64,000 nt of DNA, taken from Actinokineospora baliensis. GTDB taxonomy: Bacteria; Actinomycetota; Actinomycetes; Mycobacteriales; Pseudonocardiaceae. Position numbers and translations under genes: made by a program. The number at the start of each line of letters is the position of its first letter. Within the stretch, counting starts at the first letter, position 1. The stretch covers positions 744,001 through 808,000 of the forward strand of contig NZ_JAFBCK010000001.1 of assembly GCF_016907695.1 (NCBI RefSeq), written 5' to 3'. A model generated the notes under the pieces. It was not told the DNA's origin. It saw only the letters and a program-made list of their open reading frames with translations, and did no database searches. Positions 35,988 to 47,848 of the stretch are shown here, piece after piece.

Positions 35988-37574
35988 TTACCGGATGGCG
36001 AACACGCCGCTGGAAGCCCAGTCCAGCGCGAAGGCCGGGGCGACGCCCAGCAGCAGCGTGACGATGACGCCGAGGGTGATCGCCGCCGTGGTGAACGCGC
36101 CGGGCACGGTGACCGTGGGGCCGTCGGCGGCCGGTTCGCTGAAGTACATCAGCACGATCACCCGCAGGTAGAAGAACGCCGCGACCGCCGAGGCGATCAG
36201 CGCGACGACGACCAGCGGCGCCATGCCGTCGGCAAGCGCGGCCTCGAACACCACGAACTTGCCGACGAACCCGCTGGTGAGCGGGATACCGGCGAGCGCG
36301 AGCAGCAGGAAGGTGAACACCCCGGCCAGCAGCGGCGAGCGCTTGGCCAACCCGGCCCACTGCGACAGGTGCGTCGCCTCGCCGGAGGAGTCGCGGACCA
36401 GGCTGATCACGCCGAAGGTGGCGATCGTGGTGAAGCCGTAGGTCAGCAGGTAGAACAGGGTGCTCGACAGGCCCTTCTCGGTCAGCGCGATGGAGCCGAT
36501 GAGCAGGAAGCCCGCGTGCGCCACCGAGGAGTAGGCGATCATCCGCTTGACGTCGGTCTGGGTGAGGCCGAGCACGGCGCCGATGACCATGGAGACGATC
36601 GCGACGCCCCAGAGCACCCCGCGCCACTCCCACTGGGTCGACTCCAGCGCGACCTGCAGCACGCGCAGGATCCCGCCGAACGCGGCGACCTTGGTGCAGG
36701 CGGCCATGAACGCGGTGACCGGGGTGGGCGCGCCCTGGTAGACGTCCGGGGTCCAGGTGTGGAACGGACCGACGGCCGCCTTGAACAGCAGGCCGACCAC
36801 CAGCAGGCCCATGCCCGCGAACAGCAGCGTGTCGGAGCGGTCGCTGCCCGCCGCGGCCTCGGCGATGTCGGAGAGCCGCACCGAACCCGCGTAGCCGTAG
36901 AGCAGCGCGACGCCGTAGAGGAAGAACGCCGAGGCGAACGCGCCGAGCAGGAAGTACTTGACCGCCGCTTCCTGCGAGAGCAGGCGGCGGCGGCGGGCGA
37001 GGCCGCACATCAGGTACAGCGGCAGCGACAGCACTTCCAGCGCCACGAACATGGTCAGCAGGTCGTTGGCCGAGCAGAAGACCATCATGCCGCCGAGCGC
37101 GAACAGCGTCAGCGGGAAGACCTCGGTCTGCATCCCGGTGGAGGCCACCTGGGCGCGGTCCTGGATGGTGCCCGGCCGGATCGCCGCGCTGGCCACGAAC
37201 GCGCCGCCCGGTTCCACCGAGCGGTCGGCGATCAGCAACACCGCGCCGAGCGAGAGCGCCAGCAGCGTGCCCCACAGGAACAGCGCGGGCCGGTCGACGG
37301 CGAGCGTGCCGAACATCGCGGTCTCGCCAGCGGCAGGCGCGTCGGCCACGTAGGTGACCAGCTTGATCCCCGCGGCCGCGATGGTCAGCAGCGACAGGGC
37401 GACCTGGGCGGGCCAGCGCAGGTGCTTGGGCAGCAGCGCCTCGAACAGCACGCTGAGGCAGGCCGCGCCGAGCACGATCAGGATCGGCCAGATCGCCGAC
37501 ACCGGGGGCGCCTCGACCTTGGGCGGCGCTGGTGGCTCCTGCGCGAGCAGGAGCACGGAGGACATCACCGACAC
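35988..37574 (-). CDS. nuoN: NADH-quinone oxidoreductase subunit N
   Basis: This antiporter-like membrane subunit of complex I has about 528 residues and some 14 helices. Lysines in helices such as VKYFLLGAFASAFFLYG and LFKAAVGPFHTWTPDVYQGA are the proton-path residues. The GTG at 37574 has GAGAGG 8 nt upstream; an ATG at 37565 overlaps the nuoM stop as TGATG and is the alternative. It is the last gene of the operon and is followed by a terminator. Confidence 0.94.
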   Translation of the reverse strand: MSVMSSVLLLAQEPPAPPKVEAPPVSAIWPILIVLGAACLSVLFEALLPKHLRWPAQVALSLLTIAAAGIKLVTYVADAPAAGETAMFGTLAVDRPALFLWGTLLALSLGAVLLIADRSVEPGGAFVASAAIRPGTIQDRAQVASTGMQTEVFPLTLFALGGMMVFCSANDLLTMFVALEVLSLPLYLMCGLARRRRLLSQEAAVKYFLLGAFASAFFLYGVALLYGYAGSVRLSDIAEAAAGSDRSDTLLFAGMGLLVVGLLFKAAVGPFHTWTPDVYQGAPTPVTAFMAACTKVAAFGGILRVLQVALESTQWEWRGVLWGVAIVSMVIGAVLGLTQTDVKRMIAYSSVAHAGFLLIGSIALTEKGLSSTLFYLLTYGFTTIATFGVISLVRDSSGEATHLSQWAGLAKRSPLLAGVFTFLLLALAGIPLTSGFVGKFVVFEAALADGMAPLVVVALIASAVAAFFYLRVIVLMYFSEPAADGPTVTVPGAFTTAAITLGVIVTLLLGVAPAFALDWASSGVFAIR

Positions 37575-39172
37575 TGCAACTGCCTCTCTCCGGACTGGAC
37601 CGGGTCGACCAGGGCCGCCTGGCACATCGTGGCGTCCACGGTCGGGGTCACGACGTCGAGCACGGGCTTCGGGTAGAGCCCGAGGCCGACGATCAGCAGG
37701 ACCAGCGGTGCCAGCACCAGCTTCTCCCGCCCGTTGAGGTCGGCGATGGCCCGCTTGGCGCCGATCTCGGGGTCGATCATGGTGCCCGGCCCGCCAGCGG
37801 CGCCGACCAGCGCGGTGCCGCGCAGCGGGCCCTGCATGATCCGCTGGTAGAGCCAGAGCACGTAGAGCGCGGCGAGCACCATGCCGACGGTGGCGATGAT
37901 CGTGTAGACCGGGGCGTTGGGGAACGACCCGATGAGCACCAGGAACTCGCTGATGAAGGAGTTCGTGCCCGGCAACGACATCGAGCTGAGCCCGGCGATG
38001 AGCAGCATGGCCGCCAGCACCGGGGTCAGCTTGGCCATGCCGCCGTAGTCGGCGACCCTGGTGGAGCCGCCCCTGGCGATCACCATGCCGACGACCAGGA
38101 TCAGCATGCCGGTGGCGATGCTGTGGTTGACCATGTAGGTCACCGAGCCGACCATCGCCTGCGAGCTGAACGCGAAGATGCCCAGCGCGATGAAGCCGAA
38201 GTGGGCGATCGACACGTAGGCCAGGAACCGCTTCATGTCCCGCTGGCCGGTGGCCAGCATCGACCCGTAGATCACCCCGACCACGGCCAGCACCAGCACC
38301 AGCGGCGCGAGTTCCTTGCTGGCCAACGGGAACATCGGCAGCAGGTAGCGCAGGAAGCCGAAGGTGCCGACCTTGTCGAGGATGCCGACCAGCAGCACCG
38401 CGACACCGATCGGCGCCTCGGCGGTGGCGTCGGGCAGCCAGGTGTGCAGCGGCACCAGCGGCGCCTTCACCGCGAAGGCGATGAAGAAGCCGAGGAACAG
38501 CCAGATCTGCGTCTCCAGCGGCGCCTTGCTCACCACCGAGGTCAGCTCGGACCAGTCGAAGGTGCTCTTGCCCAGTTCCTCGCCAGCCAGCACGTAGCAG
38601 CCGATGACCGAGGCCAGCATGATCAGGCCGCCGAGGAAGGAGTACAGGAAGAACTTGACCGCCGCGTACTGCCTGCGCGCCCCGCCGTAGGAGCCGATCA
38701 GGAAGTACATCGGGATCAGCATGATCTCGAACAGCACGTAGAACAGGAACACGTCGGTCGCGGCGAACACCCCGACGGTCAGCGCCTGCTCCAGCAGGAT
38801 CAGCGCGAAGAAGCCGCCCTTGGTGCGACCCTCCGGCACCTTGTCCGCCCAGCCGGCGCCGATCACCAGCGGCACCAGCAGGCCGATGACCGCGATCATC
38901 ACCAGCGCGATGCCGTCGACGGCGAAGGAGATGTGCACGCCGAAGGACGGGATCCAGTCCAGCGAGAAGCCCTGCTGGAGCCGGGCGCCGCCCGGCTCGA
39001 ACTGGACCCAGGCCACGATCCCGATGACGAACTCGACGAGGGAGAACGCCAGCGCCGCCAGCTTGGCGACCCGGTCGTTGCCGCGCAGGGCGACCACGAC
39101 GGCGGCGCCGACCAGCGGCAGCAGCAGCAACGCCGCCAGCAGCCAGTTCCCGGTCGAGGATGGGGTGATCAT
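37565..39172 (-). CDS. nuoM: NADH-quinone oxidoreductase subunit M
   Basis: A 535-residue antiporter-like membrane subunit. The proton channel region reads VKAPLVPLHTWLPDATAEAP, with the Glu in LFEIMLIPMYFLIG. The ATG overlaps the nuoL stop by 4 nt. The C-terminal 40 residues after the last helix form a soluble tail ending in a polar stretch, longer than in many homologues. Confidence 0.95.
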   Translation of the reverse strand: MITPSSTGNWLLAALLLLPLVGAAVVVALRGNDRVAKLAALAFSLVEFVIGIVAWVQFEPGGARLQQGFSLDWIPSFGVHISFAVDGIALVMIAVIGLLVPLVIGAGWADKVPEGRTKGGFFALILLEQALTVGVFAATDVFLFYVLFEIMLIPMYFLIGSYGGARRQYAAVKFFLYSFLGGLIMLASVIGCYVLAGEELGKSTFDWSELTSVVSKAPLETQIWLFLGFFIAFAVKAPLVPLHTWLPDATAEAPIGVAVLLVGILDKVGTFGFLRYLLPMFPLASKELAPLVLVLAVVGVIYGSMLATGQRDMKRFLAYVSIAHFGFIALGIFAFSSQAMVGSVTYMVNHSIATGMLILVVGMVIARGGSTRVADYGGMAKLTPVLAAMLLIAGLSSMSLPGTNSFISEFLVLIGSFPNAPVYTIIATVGMVLAALYVLWLYQRIMQGPLRGTALVGAAGGPGTMIDPEIGAKRAIADLNGREKLVLAPLVLLIVGLGLYPKPVLDVVTPTVDATMCQAALVDPVQSGERQLQCR

Positions 39173-41136
39173 GCGAACCTCACCATCAGCAGTGCGGCGA
39201 TCACCAGGATCGACCCGCCGAGCATGGACAGCGCGTACGAGCGGACGAAGCCGGTCTGCAGCCTGCGCAGTCGGCCGGAGCTACCGCCCAGGCCCGCCGC
39301 GATGCCGTTGACCACGCCGTCGACGCCGCGGTTGTCGACGAACACCAGGAACCTGGTGAGCCAGACGCCGGGGCGGGCGAACAGCGCCTCGTTGAGGTGG
39401 TTGCCGTAGAGGTCGGCCCGGGCGGCGCGCACCGGCCACGACACCCGCTGCGGCCGGGTGACCGGCTGCTCGCGGCGACCGAAGATGGCGAACGCGATGG
39501 CCGCGCCGATCGCGGAGATGCCGACGGTCAGGATCGAGACCGCGGTGTGCGACAGCGGACCGTGCACCTCGGCGAGTTCGCCGACCGAGGGCTCCAGCCA
39601 GCCGGGCAGCATCCCGGACAGCACCGCGCCCGCGCCGACCGAGCCGACCGCCAGGACGATCATCGGCAGCGTCATGGTCCAGCCGGACTCGTGCGGGTGG
39701 TAGGCCCGACCGTCCTCGGACTTGAGGTTGGTCCACCGGGCCTTGCCCAGGAACACCAGGATCAGCAGGCGGGTCATGTAGAACGCGGTCAGCCCGGCGC
39801 CGAAGAGCGCGATGCCGCCGAAGACCCAGCCGCGGCTGCCACCGGCGCTGAACGCGGCGCTGATGATGGCGTCCTTGGAGAAGTAGCCGGACAGGAACGG
39901 GAAGCCGATCAGCGCGAGGTAGCCCAGCGTCCAGGTGATGAAGGTGATCGGCATCTTCTTGGCCAGCCCGCCGAGGCGGCGGATGTCGCCCTCGTCGTTC
40001 ATCCCGTGCATCACCGAACCGGCGCCGAGGAACAGCCCCGCCTTGAAGAAGCCGTGGGTGAGCAGGTGCAGGATGCCCAGCGCGTACCCGGCCGGGCCGA
40101 GGCCGACGGCCAGGATCATGTACCCGATCTGGCTGACCGTGGAGTAGGCCAGCACCTTCTTGAAGTCGTCGTAGGCGCAGCCGATCACGCAGCCGATCAG
40201 CAGCGTGATCGCACCGATGATCATCACGACGAACCGCGCGTCCTCGGCCTGCGGCAGCGAGTACAGCGGGCTGGAGCGGGCGATCAGGTACACGCCCGCG
40301 GTCACCATCGTCGCCGCGTGGATCAGCGCCGACACCGGGGTCGGGCCCGCCATGGCGTCCGGGAGCCAGGCCTGCAGCGGGAACTGGCCGGACTTACCGC
40401 AGGCGCCCAGCAGCAGCAGGATGCCGATGGCCACCACGACGCCGGTGGACTGGTTGCCGATCTCGGCGAACACCACGTCGTAGGAGGTGCTGCCCATGTG
40501 CTTGAACATCAGGAAGATCGCCAGCGCCAGGCCGACGTCGCCGACCCGGTTCATCAGGAACGCCTTCTTCGCCGCCGTGGCCGCGAAGTCCTTGCCCTGG
40601 TACCAGCCGATCAGCAGGTAGGAGGCAAGACCGACGCCCTCCCAGCCGAAGTACAGGGTCACGAAGCTGTTGCCCAGCACCAGCAGCAGCATCGCGGAGA
40701 CGAACAGGTTCAGGTAGGCGAAGAACCGCCGCCGGTCCCGGTCGTCGGACATGTAGCCGATCGAGTAGATGTGGATCAGCGACCCGACACCGGTGATCAG
40801 CAGCACGAAGGTCAGCGACAGCGGGTCCAGCCGCAGTCCCAGGTCCACGCTGAGGCTGTTGACCGAGATCCAGTCGAACAGGTGCAGGTTGCGCGTGCGG
40901 TCGTCGGCAGCCAACGAGGTGGTGTCGAAGAACAGCAGCAGGCCGTAGCCGAACGCGCCGATGACCGTGGCGCTACCGAGCAGGTGTCCCCACTTGTCGG
41001 TGCGCTTGCCGCCGATGAGCAGCACAGCGGCACCGGCGGCGGGCAGCACGAGCAGCAGCCAGGCCAGGTTGGCGACCCCGGATGCCTGCTGTGCCCCGTC
41101 CGCGAGGGTGCCCGCGAGGTTGATGGTTCCCGTCAC
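39169..41136 (-). CDS. nuoL: NADH-quinone oxidoreductase subunit L
   Basis: The 655-residue subunit is the distal proton pump of complex I, with the lateral helix near its C-terminus. Conserved segments include FVTLYFGWEGVGLASYLLIG and GKSGQFPLQAWLPDAMAGPT. The GTG start at 41136 lies 12 nt after the nuoK stop and is preceded by an AAGGGGA stretch, one of only a few junctions in the operon with a real gap. Confidence 0.95.
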   Translation of the reverse strand: MTGTINLAGTLADGAQQASGVANLAWLLLVLPAAGAAVLLIGGKRTDKWGHLLGSATVIGAFGYGLLLFFDTTSLAADDRTRNLHLFDWISVNSLSVDLGLRLDPLSLTFVLLITGVGSLIHIYSIGYMSDDRDRRRFFAYLNLFVSAMLLLVLGNSFVTLYFGWEGVGLASYLLIGWYQGKDFAATAAKKAFLMNRVGDVGLALAIFLMFKHMGSTSYDVVFAEIGNQSTGVVVAIGILLLLGACGKSGQFPLQAWLPDAMAGPTPVSALIHAATMVTAGVYLIARSSPLYSLPQAEDARFVVMIIGAITLLIGCVIGCAYDDFKKVLAYSTVSQIGYMILAVGLGPAGYALGILHLLTHGFFKAGLFLGAGSVMHGMNDEGDIRRLGGLAKKMPITFITWTLGYLALIGFPFLSGYFSKDAIISAAFSAGGSRGWVFGGIALFGAGLTAFYMTRLLILVFLGKARWTNLKSEDGRAYHPHESGWTMTLPMIVLAVGSVGAGAVLSGMLPGWLEPSVGELAEVHGPLSHTAVSILTVGISAIGAAIAFAIFGRREQPVTRPQRVSWPVRAARADLYGNHLNEALFARPGVWLTRFLVFVDNRGVDGVVNGIAAGLGGSSGRLRRLQTGFVRSYALSMLGGSILVIAALLMVRFA

Positions 41137-41148
41137 CGGAGGTTCCCC

Positions 41149-41448
41149 TTAGTACTTCAGCAGGTTGGAGTCGTCGACCGACGCGGTCCGGCGGGTCCGG
41201 AAGATCGACATGATGATGGCCAGACCGACCACGACCTCGGCAGCGGCGACCACCATGACGAAGAACGCCATGATCTGGCCGTCGAGGCTGCCGTTGATCC
41301 GCGAGAACGTCACCAGCGACAGGTTCACCGCGTTGAGCATCAGCTCGATGCACATGAACACCACGATGGCGTTGCGGCGCACCAGCACGCCGACGGCGCC
41401 GATGGTGAACAGCAGCGCGGACAGCAGCAGGTAGTACGTCGGGGTCAC
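41149..41448 (-). CDS. nuoK: NADH-quinone oxidoreductase subunit K
   Basis: The 99-residue, three-helix subunit contains the two membrane Glu residues of the family ([11 protein letters not shown] and [11 protein letters not shown]). Its start overlaps the nuoJ stop by 4 nt. It links the proton channels to the quinone site. Confidence 0.95.
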   Translation of the reverse strand: MTPTYYLLLSALLFTIGAVGVLVRRNAIVVFMCIELMLNAVNLSLVTFSRINGSLDGQIMAFFVMVVAAAEVVVGLAIIMSIFRTRRTASVDDSNLLKY

Positions 41449-42281
41449 GACTCCTCCTTGCCTGGGGCGAGCGCGCGGGCGTCGGGGCCGGGCAGGGCGC
41501 CTGCGACCGCCTTGCGCTCCTGGTCGAGCTTCTCCGACGCGGTGGCGTCGATGAGCCGCGACAGCGACTCCTCGGCCACCGAACCGTCGGGCAGCAGCGC
41601 CGGGGTGGCCACCGAGTTGGAGGTGGCGAACACGCCGGGGCCGGGCAGCGGCGACGGGCGGTCGTGCTCACCGCGGAAGCGGGCCTCGACCAGTTCCTTC
41701 TGCGTCTTGCGGCCGCGCACGTGCCGGTCGACGTAGCCGAGCACCATCGCGCCGACGGCCGCGACGATCAGCAGCGCCGAGGTCAGCTCGAACGGGAAGA
41801 CGTAGTCGGTGAACAGCTTCAGGCCGATGTTGGCGACGTTGCCGTCACCGCCGTTGGCCTGCTCACCGGCCAGGCCCAGCGGCCGGACCTCGGTGAGCGC
41901 GCGGGCCACCGCGGCCACGATGAGCACCGCGAGGCCGACGCCGAGCACGGTGGCCCACATCCGCTGCCCGCGCAGCACCTCGACCACCGAGTCCGAGGAG
42001 TCGCGGCCGACGAGCATCAGCACGAACAGGAACAGCATCATGATCGCGCCGGTGTAGACGATGATCTGCACGAACCCGAGGAACGGGCCCTGCTGGACCA
42101 TGTACATCACGCCGAGGCTGAGCATGGTCAGCACCAGGAACAGCGCCGAGTGCACGGCGTTGCGGGCGAAGATCATGCCGAGGCCACCGGCGAGCGCGAG
42201 CGGGCCGAGCACCCAGAACGAGATCGCCTCACCGGTGGTGACGTGCGTGGCCGCCTCCTGGGCCAGCAGCAGTGCGCTCAC
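41445..42281 (-). CDS. nuoJ: NADH-quinone oxidoreductase subunit J
   Basis: This subunit has 278 residues. The first 190 residues form five helices, including [18 protein letters not shown] with the pi-bulge helix. The remaining 90 residues are a soluble tail (ending PGKEES), a feature of actinobacterial NuoJ. The GTG start overlaps the nuoI stop (GTGA). Confidence 0.93.
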   Translation of the reverse strand: MSALLLAQEAATHVTTGEAISFWVLGPLALAGGLGMIFARNAVHSALFLVLTMLSLGVMYMVQQGPFLGFVQIIVYTGAIMMLFLFVLMLVGRDSSDSVVEVLRGQRMWATVLGVGLAVLIVAAVARALTEVRPLGLAGEQANGGDGNVANIGLKLFTDYVFPFELTSALLIVAAVGAMVLGYVDRHVRGRKTQKELVEARFRGEHDRPSPLPGPGVFATSNSVATPALLPDGSVAEESLSRLIDATASEKLDQERKAVAGALPGPDARALAPGKEES

Positions 42282-42805
42282 TTGGCCGCCTCCGCGTTGC
42301 GGGCCAGCTGCGGGCCGTTGACGTAGTAGTCCTGCTCGTTGTCACCGAGGCGCATCGGGTGCGGCGGCTGCTCCATGCCCGGCAGCAGCGGCGCGAGCAG
42401 CTGCTCCTTGGTGTAGATCAGCCGCTGCCGGTCGTCGTCGGCGAGCTCGAAGTCGTTGAGCATGGTCAGCGACCGGGTCGGGCAGGCCTCGATGCACAGG
42501 CCGCAGCCGATGCAGCGCAGGTAGTTGATCTGGTAGTCGGCGCCGTAGCGCTCACCGGGGGAGTAGCGGTCCTCGTCGGTGTTGTCGCCGCCCTCGACGA
42601 AGATCGCGTCGGCCGGGCAGGCCCAGGCGCACAGCTCGCAGCCGACGCACTTCTCCAGCCCGTCCGGGTGCCGGTTGAGCTGGTGGCGGCCGTGGTAGCG
42701 CGGCGCGGTGCCGGGGAAGTTCTCCGGGTACTCCTCGGTGACGACCTTCTTGAACATCGTCGAGAAGGTGACCCCGAAGCCCTTCAGGGGGTCGAAGATG
42801 CTCAC
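42278..42805 (-). CDS. nuoI: NADH-quinone oxidoreductase subunit I
   Basis: The 175-residue subunit carries clusters N6a and N6b, seen as two ferredoxin motifs, [12 protein letters not shown] and [12 protein letters not shown]. It passes electrons toward NuoB and the quinone. The ATG overlaps the nuoH stop by 4 nt. Confidence 0.96.
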   Translation of the reverse strand: MSIFDPLKGFGVTFSTMFKKVVTEEYPENFPGTAPRYHGRHQLNRHPDGLEKCVGCELCAWACPADAIFVEGGDNTDEDRYSPGERYGADYQINYLRCIGCGLCIEACPTRSLTMLNDFELADDDRQRLIYTKEQLLAPLLPGMEQPPHPMRLGDNEQDYYVNGPQLARNAEAAK

Positions 42806-44121
42806 TGCTCAGTCTCCTTCTGCGCGCCGCTGCCCGCGTCCGAGCTGACGCCAGCGCCGACCGCGGCCTTCTCCCGCCTGCGGCGGACCTTCGGCTTGAG
42901 GTCGGCCTTGTTCGGGACCTTGAGGTCCAGCGGCGGCACCGGGTACCCGCCGCCGGTGACCGGAACGGCCTGGCCGTCGGTGCGCGGTGCCCGCTCCGGC
43001 AGCAGGAAGACCACGCCGATGAGCACCACCAGCACGATGCCGCCGGTGATCAGGATGGTGCTGGTCGGGATCTCGTTCTGGTTGCGGAACGCGCGCAGCG
43101 CCACCACCAGCACGATCCACACCAGGTTGGCGGGAACCAGGATCTTCCAGCCGAGCCGCATGAACTGGTCGTAGCGCAACCGCGGCAGCGTGCCGCGCAG
43201 CCAGATGAAGACGAACAGGAACAGCCACGTCTTGCCGAAGAACCACAGCAGCGGCCACCAGCCGGTGTTGAAGTAGTTCGCGTCGATCAGCGAGATCGGC
43301 CACGGCGCCATGTACCCGCCGAGGAACAGCGTGGTGCAGAACGCCGAGACGATCACCATGTTGACGTACTCGGCGAGGAAGAACAGCGCGAACTTCATCG
43401 AGCTGTACTCGGTGTGGAAGCCGCCGACGAGCTCGGACTCGGCCTCCGGCAGGTCGAACGGCGCCCGGTTGGTCTCCCCGATCATCGACACGAAGTAGAT
43501 GAGGAAGCTGGGGATCAGCAGGTAGAAGTACCAACCGCTGGCTTGTTTGTCGACGATGTCGCCGGTGGACAGCGAGCCGGAGTAGAGGATGACGGCCACG
43601 ATGGACAGTCCCATCGCGATCTCGTAGGAGATCACCTGCGCCGCCGAGCGCAGACCACCGAGCAGCGGGTACGGCGAGCCGGAGGCCCAGCCCGCGAGCA
43701 CGATGCCGTAGACGCCCATCGACGAGCAGGCCAGCACCACCAGCACGCCGACCGGCAGGTCGACCAGCTGCAGCACGGTGCGCTCACCGAAGATCGAGAC
43801 CTCCGGGCCGAACGGGATCACCGAGAAGGCCAGGAACGCCGGGATGGTGGACATGATCGGGGCCAGGAAGTAGACCTTCCTGTCCGCGGTGTCCGGGATG
43901 ATCTGCTCCTTGAACGGGAGCTTGATCGCGTCGGCGATGGACTGGAACCAGCCGTTGGGGCCGACCCGGTTGGGGCCGGGGCGGTGCTGCATCCTGGCGA
44001 CGATCTTGCGCTCCAGGATGATCATCGCCATGGTCGCCAGCGCGCCGAGCAGCAGCAGCGCCACCGCCTTGATCAGGATCAGCCAGATCGGGTCGTCGGC
44101 CAGGAGTTGGGCCCTGGTCAT
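42802..44121 (-). CDS. nuoH: NADH-quinone oxidoreductase subunit H
   Basis: The 439-residue membrane subunit forms part of the quinone chamber: [20 protein letters not shown] near the N-terminus and [20 protein letters not shown] in a conserved loop. The C-terminal tail of about 80 residues is basic and longer than in E. coli, as in other actinobacteria. Start overlaps the nuoG stop (ATGA). Confidence 0.95.
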   Translation of the reverse strand: MTRAQLLADDPIWLILIKAVALLLLGALATMAMIILERKIVARMQHRPGPNRVGPNGWFQSIADAIKLPFKEQIIPDTADRKVYFLAPIMSTIPAFLAFSVIPFGPEVSIFGERTVLQLVDLPVGVLVVLACSSMGVYGIVLAGWASGSPYPLLGGLRSAAQVISYEIAMGLSIVAVILYSGSLSTGDIVDKQASGWYFYLLIPSFLIYFVSMIGETNRAPFDLPEAESELVGGFHTEYSSMKFALFFLAEYVNMVIVSAFCTTLFLGGYMAPWPISLIDANYFNTGWWPLLWFFGKTWLFLFVFIWLRGTLPRLRYDQFMRLGWKILVPANLVWIVLVVALRAFRNQNEIPTSTILITGGIVLVVLIGVVFLLPERAPRTDGQAVPVTGGGYPVPPLDLKVPNKADLKPKVRRRREKAAVGAGVSSDAGSGAQKETEQ

Positions 44122-46556
44122 GAATTGCCTCCAGTCACCGTCACCACGGCGCCGTGACCGGCCCCGAGGGTCCTGCGCACGGTCGAGCCAGCCGAGTTGC
44201 CCGGCAGCCAGACCACGCCGTCGGGCAGGTCGGCGATCTGGACCGGCACGGTCACCGAGCCGCGGTCGGTGGCGACCGTCGCGGTCGTGGCCACGCCGAG
44301 GTCGGTCGCCGTCTTGAGCGAGAGCCGGGCGTAGACCGGGCGCGCGGTGCCAGCCAGGTTCGGCTCACCGTCCTGCCCGGACCCGAGGTCGAGCAGCTGC
44401 CGCCAGCTGGCCAGCACGGCCTGCCCGGTACCGGGGGTGGCCGGGGCGGGCGCCACGTCGGGCGCGGCGGCGGAGGCGGCGACGGAGCCGAGCCTGGCCA
44501 GGTCGGCCGCGCTGGCGGCCGGGGTCTGGGTGAACAGGTCGACGTCCATCTCCACGGCCAGCGAGTCGAGCACCCGGCTGTCGGGCAGCGCGCCGGTGCC
44601 CTCGAGGGTGTTGCCGAACTCGCGGCGGCGGCCCTCCCAGTTGAGGTAGCTGCCGGACTTCTCCACCGCGGGGGCGATCGGCAGCACCACGTCGGCGAGC
44701 GCGGTGGCCGCGCTGTGCCGCAGTTCCAGGCTCACCACGAACCCGGCCTCGGCGATCGCCCGCAGCGCCAGCTCCGGGTCGGCCAGGTCGTACGGGTCGA
44801 CCCCGCCGATGACCAGGCCGTCGAGCTTGTGGTTGTCGGCGGCGGTGAGGATCGCGTCGGTGTCGCGGCCGGGGGTCGCGGGCAGCGATCCCTCGGCCAG
44901 GCCCCAGGTCTGCTCGACCGCGGCACGGGAAGCGGCGTCGGCGACCAGGCGGCCACCGGGCAGCAGGGTCGGCGCCGCACCGGCGTCGAGCGCACCGCGC
45001 TCACCGGCCCGGCGCGGGATCCAGGCGACCTTGGCGCCGGTCGACCCGGCCAGCCGCAGCACCGCGCTGAGCAGCCCGGGCACCTGGGCGGCGCGCTCGC
45101 CGACCAGGATGACCGACCCCGCGGCACCCAGTGCCTCGGTGACGTCCGGGGCGTGCGCGGCGAGGCTGTCGAGCGCGGCGGGCTCGCTGCCGGGAACACA
45201 GGCCAGCAGCGTGCCGTTGGTCTTGGTGACGCTGGGCGTCGTCCACTGGCCGAGGTGGAAGACCTTCGTCCGGTTCTTGCGGGCCGCCTTGCGCAGCCGC
45301 AGGAACACGATCGGGGCCTCCTCCTCCGGGTCGAGGGCGACCAGCAACGTGGCCGGTGCCTGCTCGATGCCGGTGAAGGTCACCCCGGTCGCCGGGGTGG
45401 TGCCGACCACGGTGGCGGCCAGGAAGTCCAGCTCCTCGGCCGAGTGCGGCCGGGCCCGGAAGTCGATGTCGTTGGTGCGCAACGCGATCCGGGCGAACTT
45501 GGCGTAGGCGTAGGCGTCCTCGACGGTCAGCCGACCGCCCGCGAGCACCCCGACGCCCTTGCCGTCGCGGGCCTTGATCAGACCCGCCGCGGCCAGCTGC
45601 AGCGCCTCGGTCCAGCTGGACTCGACCAGCTCACCGGTGCCCGCGTCGCGCACCAGCGGCCGGGTGATCCGGTCGCCGAGGGTCGCGTAGCGGAAGGCGA
45701 ACCGGCCGCGGTCGCAGATCCACTCCTCGTTGACCTCGGGATCGTCGCCAGCGAGCTTGCGCATGACCTTGCCGCGCCGCCAGTCGGTGCGCTCCGCGCA
45801 ACCCGACGAGCAGTGCTCGCACACGCTCGGGGTGGACACCAGGTCGAACGGGCGGGACCGGAAGCGGTACGCGGCGCTGGTGAGCGCGCCCACCGGGCAG
45901 ATCTGGATGGTGTTGCCGGAGAAGTAGCTCTGGAAGGGCTTCTCCTCGGCGATGCCGATCTGCTGCTGGGCGCCGCGCTCGAGCAGCTCGATGAACGGGT
46001 CACCGGCGATCTGCGCGGAGAACCGGGTGCAGCGCTGGCAGAGCACGCAGCGCTCCCGGTCCAGCAGGACCTGGGTGGACACCGGGATCGGCTTGGCGAA
46101 GGTGCGCTTGGTCTCGACGAAGCGGGACTCGGTGCGCCCGTGCGCCATGGCCTGGTTCTGCAGCGGGCACTCGCCGCCCTTGTCGCAGATCGGGCAGTCC
46201 AGCGGGTGGTTGATGAGCAGCAGCTCCATCACACCCTGCTGCGCCTTGTCGGCGACCGGCGAGGTCAGCTGGGTCTTGACCACCATGCCGTCGGCGACGG
46301 TGATGGTGCAGGAGGCCTGGGGCTTGGGCATCGGGCGCCCGCCCATCTCGACCTCGACCAGGCACTGGCGGCAGGCCCCGGCCGGTTCGAGCAGCGGGTG
46401 GTCGCAGAACCGCGGGATCTGGATGCCGAGCCGCTCCGCGGTACGGATGACCAGCTCACCCTTGGGGGCGTCCACCTCGTGGCCGTCGACGAGCAGCCGC
46501 ACGTGGCCCTCGGGCACCGGCTTGGTCGTGGTGGGGTTCTCCGGCGCGATGGTCAT
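44118..46556 (-). CDS. nuoG: NADH-quinone oxidoreductase subunit G
   Basis: The 812-residue subunit starts with a ferredoxin domain ([15 protein letters not shown]), then His/Cys ligands of N5 and the [15 protein letters not shown] region, a 4Fe-4S domain ([16 protein letters not shown]), and a molybdopterin-oxidoreductase-like body. Cysteines of an extra cluster ([10 protein letters not shown]) are present. The ATG at 46556 overlaps the nuoF stop. Confidence 0.95.
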   Translation of the reverse strand: MTIAPENPTTTKPVPEGHVRLLVDGHEVDAPKGELVIRTAERLGIQIPRFCDHPLLEPAGACRQCLVEVEMGGRPMPKPQASCTITVADGMVVKTQLTSPVADKAQQGVMELLLINHPLDCPICDKGGECPLQNQAMAHGRTESRFVETKRTFAKPIPVSTQVLLDRERCVLCQRCTRFSAQIAGDPFIELLERGAQQQIGIAEEKPFQSYFSGNTIQICPVGALTSAAYRFRSRPFDLVSTPSVCEHCSSGCAERTDWRRGKVMRKLAGDDPEVNEEWICDRGRFAFRYATLGDRITRPLVRDAGTGELVESSWTEALQLAAAGLIKARDGKGVGVLAGGRLTVEDAYAYAKFARIALRTNDIDFRARPHSAEELDFLAATVVGTTPATGVTFTGIEQAPATLLVALDPEEEAPIVFLRLRKAARKNRTKVFHLGQWTTPSVTKTNGTLLACVPGSEPAALDSLAAHAPDVTEALGAAGSVILVGERAAQVPGLLSAVLRLAGSTGAKVAWIPRRAGERGALDAGAAPTLLPGGRLVADAASRAAVEQTWGLAEGSLPATPGRDTDAILTAADNHKLDGLVIGGVDPYDLADPELALRAIAEAGFVVSLELRHSAATALADVVLPIAPAVEKSGSYLNWEGRRREFGNTLEGTGALPDSRVLDSLAVEMDVDLFTQTPAASAADLARLGSVAASAAAPDVAPAPATPGTGQAVLASWRQLLDLGSGQDGEPNLAGTARPVYARLSLKTATDLGVATTATVATDRGSVTVPVQIADLPDGVVWLPGNSAGSTVRRTLGAGHGAVVTVTGGNS

Positions 46557-47848
46557 GACTGCGCTCCAACCAGGGCCTTGTTCTTGTCGCACAGGGCCAG
46601 GAACTCGTCCTTGAAGTACTTGATGCCGCTGGTGATCGGGCTGACCGCGCCGTCACCGAGCGCGCAGAACGAGCGGCCCAGGATGTTGTCGCAGATGTCG
46701 AGCAGGGTGTCGATGTCGGACTCGGTGCCCTTGCCGTCGACCATCCGCTCCAGGATGCCGGTGAGCCAGTAGGTGCCCTCGCGGCACGGGGTGCACTTGC
46801 CGCAGGACTCGTGCTCGTAGAACTGGGTCCACTTCATGACCGCCCACGGCACCGACACGGTCTCGTTGAAGACCATCACCGCGGTGGTGCCCAGCATCGA
46901 GCCAGCCGCGGCCGCGCCCTCGAAGTCCAGCGGGACGTCGAGGTGCTCGGCGGTGAACATCGGCGTGGACGACCCGCCCGGGGTCCAGAACTTGAGCGGG
47001 ATGCCGTCCTTCATGCCACCGGCGAGCTCCAGCAGCTCGCGCAGCGTGGTGCCCAGCGGCGCCTCGAACTGGCCGGGGTTGGTCACGTGGCCGGAGATCG
47101 AGTAGATCTTCGGGCCGGGCGACTTCTCGGTGCCCATGGTGCGGAACCAGTCGGAGCCGCCGTTGACGATGAACGGCACGCTGGCGATGGTCTCGACGTT
47201 GTTCACCGTGGTCGGCGCGGCGTAGAGGCCCGCGGCGGCGGGGAACGGCGGCTTGAGCCGCGGCTGGCCGCGGCGGCCCTCCAGCGAGTCGAGCAGCGCG
47301 GTTTCCTCACCGCAGATGTAGGCGCCCGCTCCGGCGTGGACGGTGATCTCCAGGTCGTACCCGGAGCCCAGGATGTCCTTGCCGAGGTAGCCCGCCTCGT
47401 GCGCCTCGCGCACGGCGGCGTTGAGCCTGCGGATGCAGTGCAGGGCCTCACCGCGCACGTAGATGAAGCAGTGGTGCGACCGCATCGCGTACGAGGCGAT
47501 GACGCAGCCCTCGATCAGCGAGTGCGGGTCGGCCATCATCAGCGGGATGTCCTTGCAGGTCCCCGGCTCGCCCTCGTCGGCGTTGATCACCAGGTAGTGC
47601 GGCTTGTCCTCGTTGGGGGGCATGAACGACCACTTGATGCCCGCCGGGAAGCCAGCGCCGCCGCGGCCGCGCAGACCGGAAGCCTTCACCAGCTCGACCA
47701 ACTGCTCGGGGGTGCCAGCCAGCGCCTTGCGCAGCGCGGTGTAGCCCTCGAGCTGCTCGTAGGTCTTGATGGACCAGGAGTTCGGGGACAGCCAGCGCTT
47801 GGTCAGCACGGGGGTGACCGGGGCGGGCTTGTTGACCGGGGTCGTCAC
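46553..47848 (-). CDS. nuoF: NADH-quinone oxidoreductase subunit F
   Basis: The 431-residue subunit binds NADH, FMN and cluster N3. Motifs are [13 protein letters not shown] (NADH), [16 protein letters not shown] (FMN) and [12 protein letters not shown] (4Fe-4S). The GTG start overlaps the nuoE stop as GTGA. Confidence 0.96.
   Translation of the reverse strand: MTTPVNKPAPVTPVLTKRWLSPNSWSIKTYEQLEGYTALRKALAGTPEQLVELVKASGLRGRGGAGFPAGIKWSFMPPNEDKPHYLVINADEGEPGTCKDIPLMMADPHSLIEGCVIASYAMRSHHCFIYVRGEALHCIRRLNAAVREAHEAGYLGKDILGSGYDLEITVHAGAGAYICGEETALLDSLEGRRGQPRLKPPFPAAAGLYAAPTTVNNVETIASVPFIVNGGSDWFRTMGTEKSPGPKIYSISGHVTNPGQFEAPLGTTLRELLELAGGMKDGIPLKFWTPGGSSTPMFTAEHLDVPLDFEGAAAAGSMLGTTAVMVFNETVSVPWAVMKWTQFYEHESCGKCTPCREGTYWLTGILERMVDGKGTESDIDTLLDICDNILGRSFCALGDGAVSPITSGIKYFKDEFLALCDKNKALVGAQS

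Noticed and set aside
37532-41736. Very long plus-strand frames opposite nuoL and nuoM
   Set aside because: Antisense shadows rich in His, Gln and Asp with no motif; the minus strand is clearly nuo.
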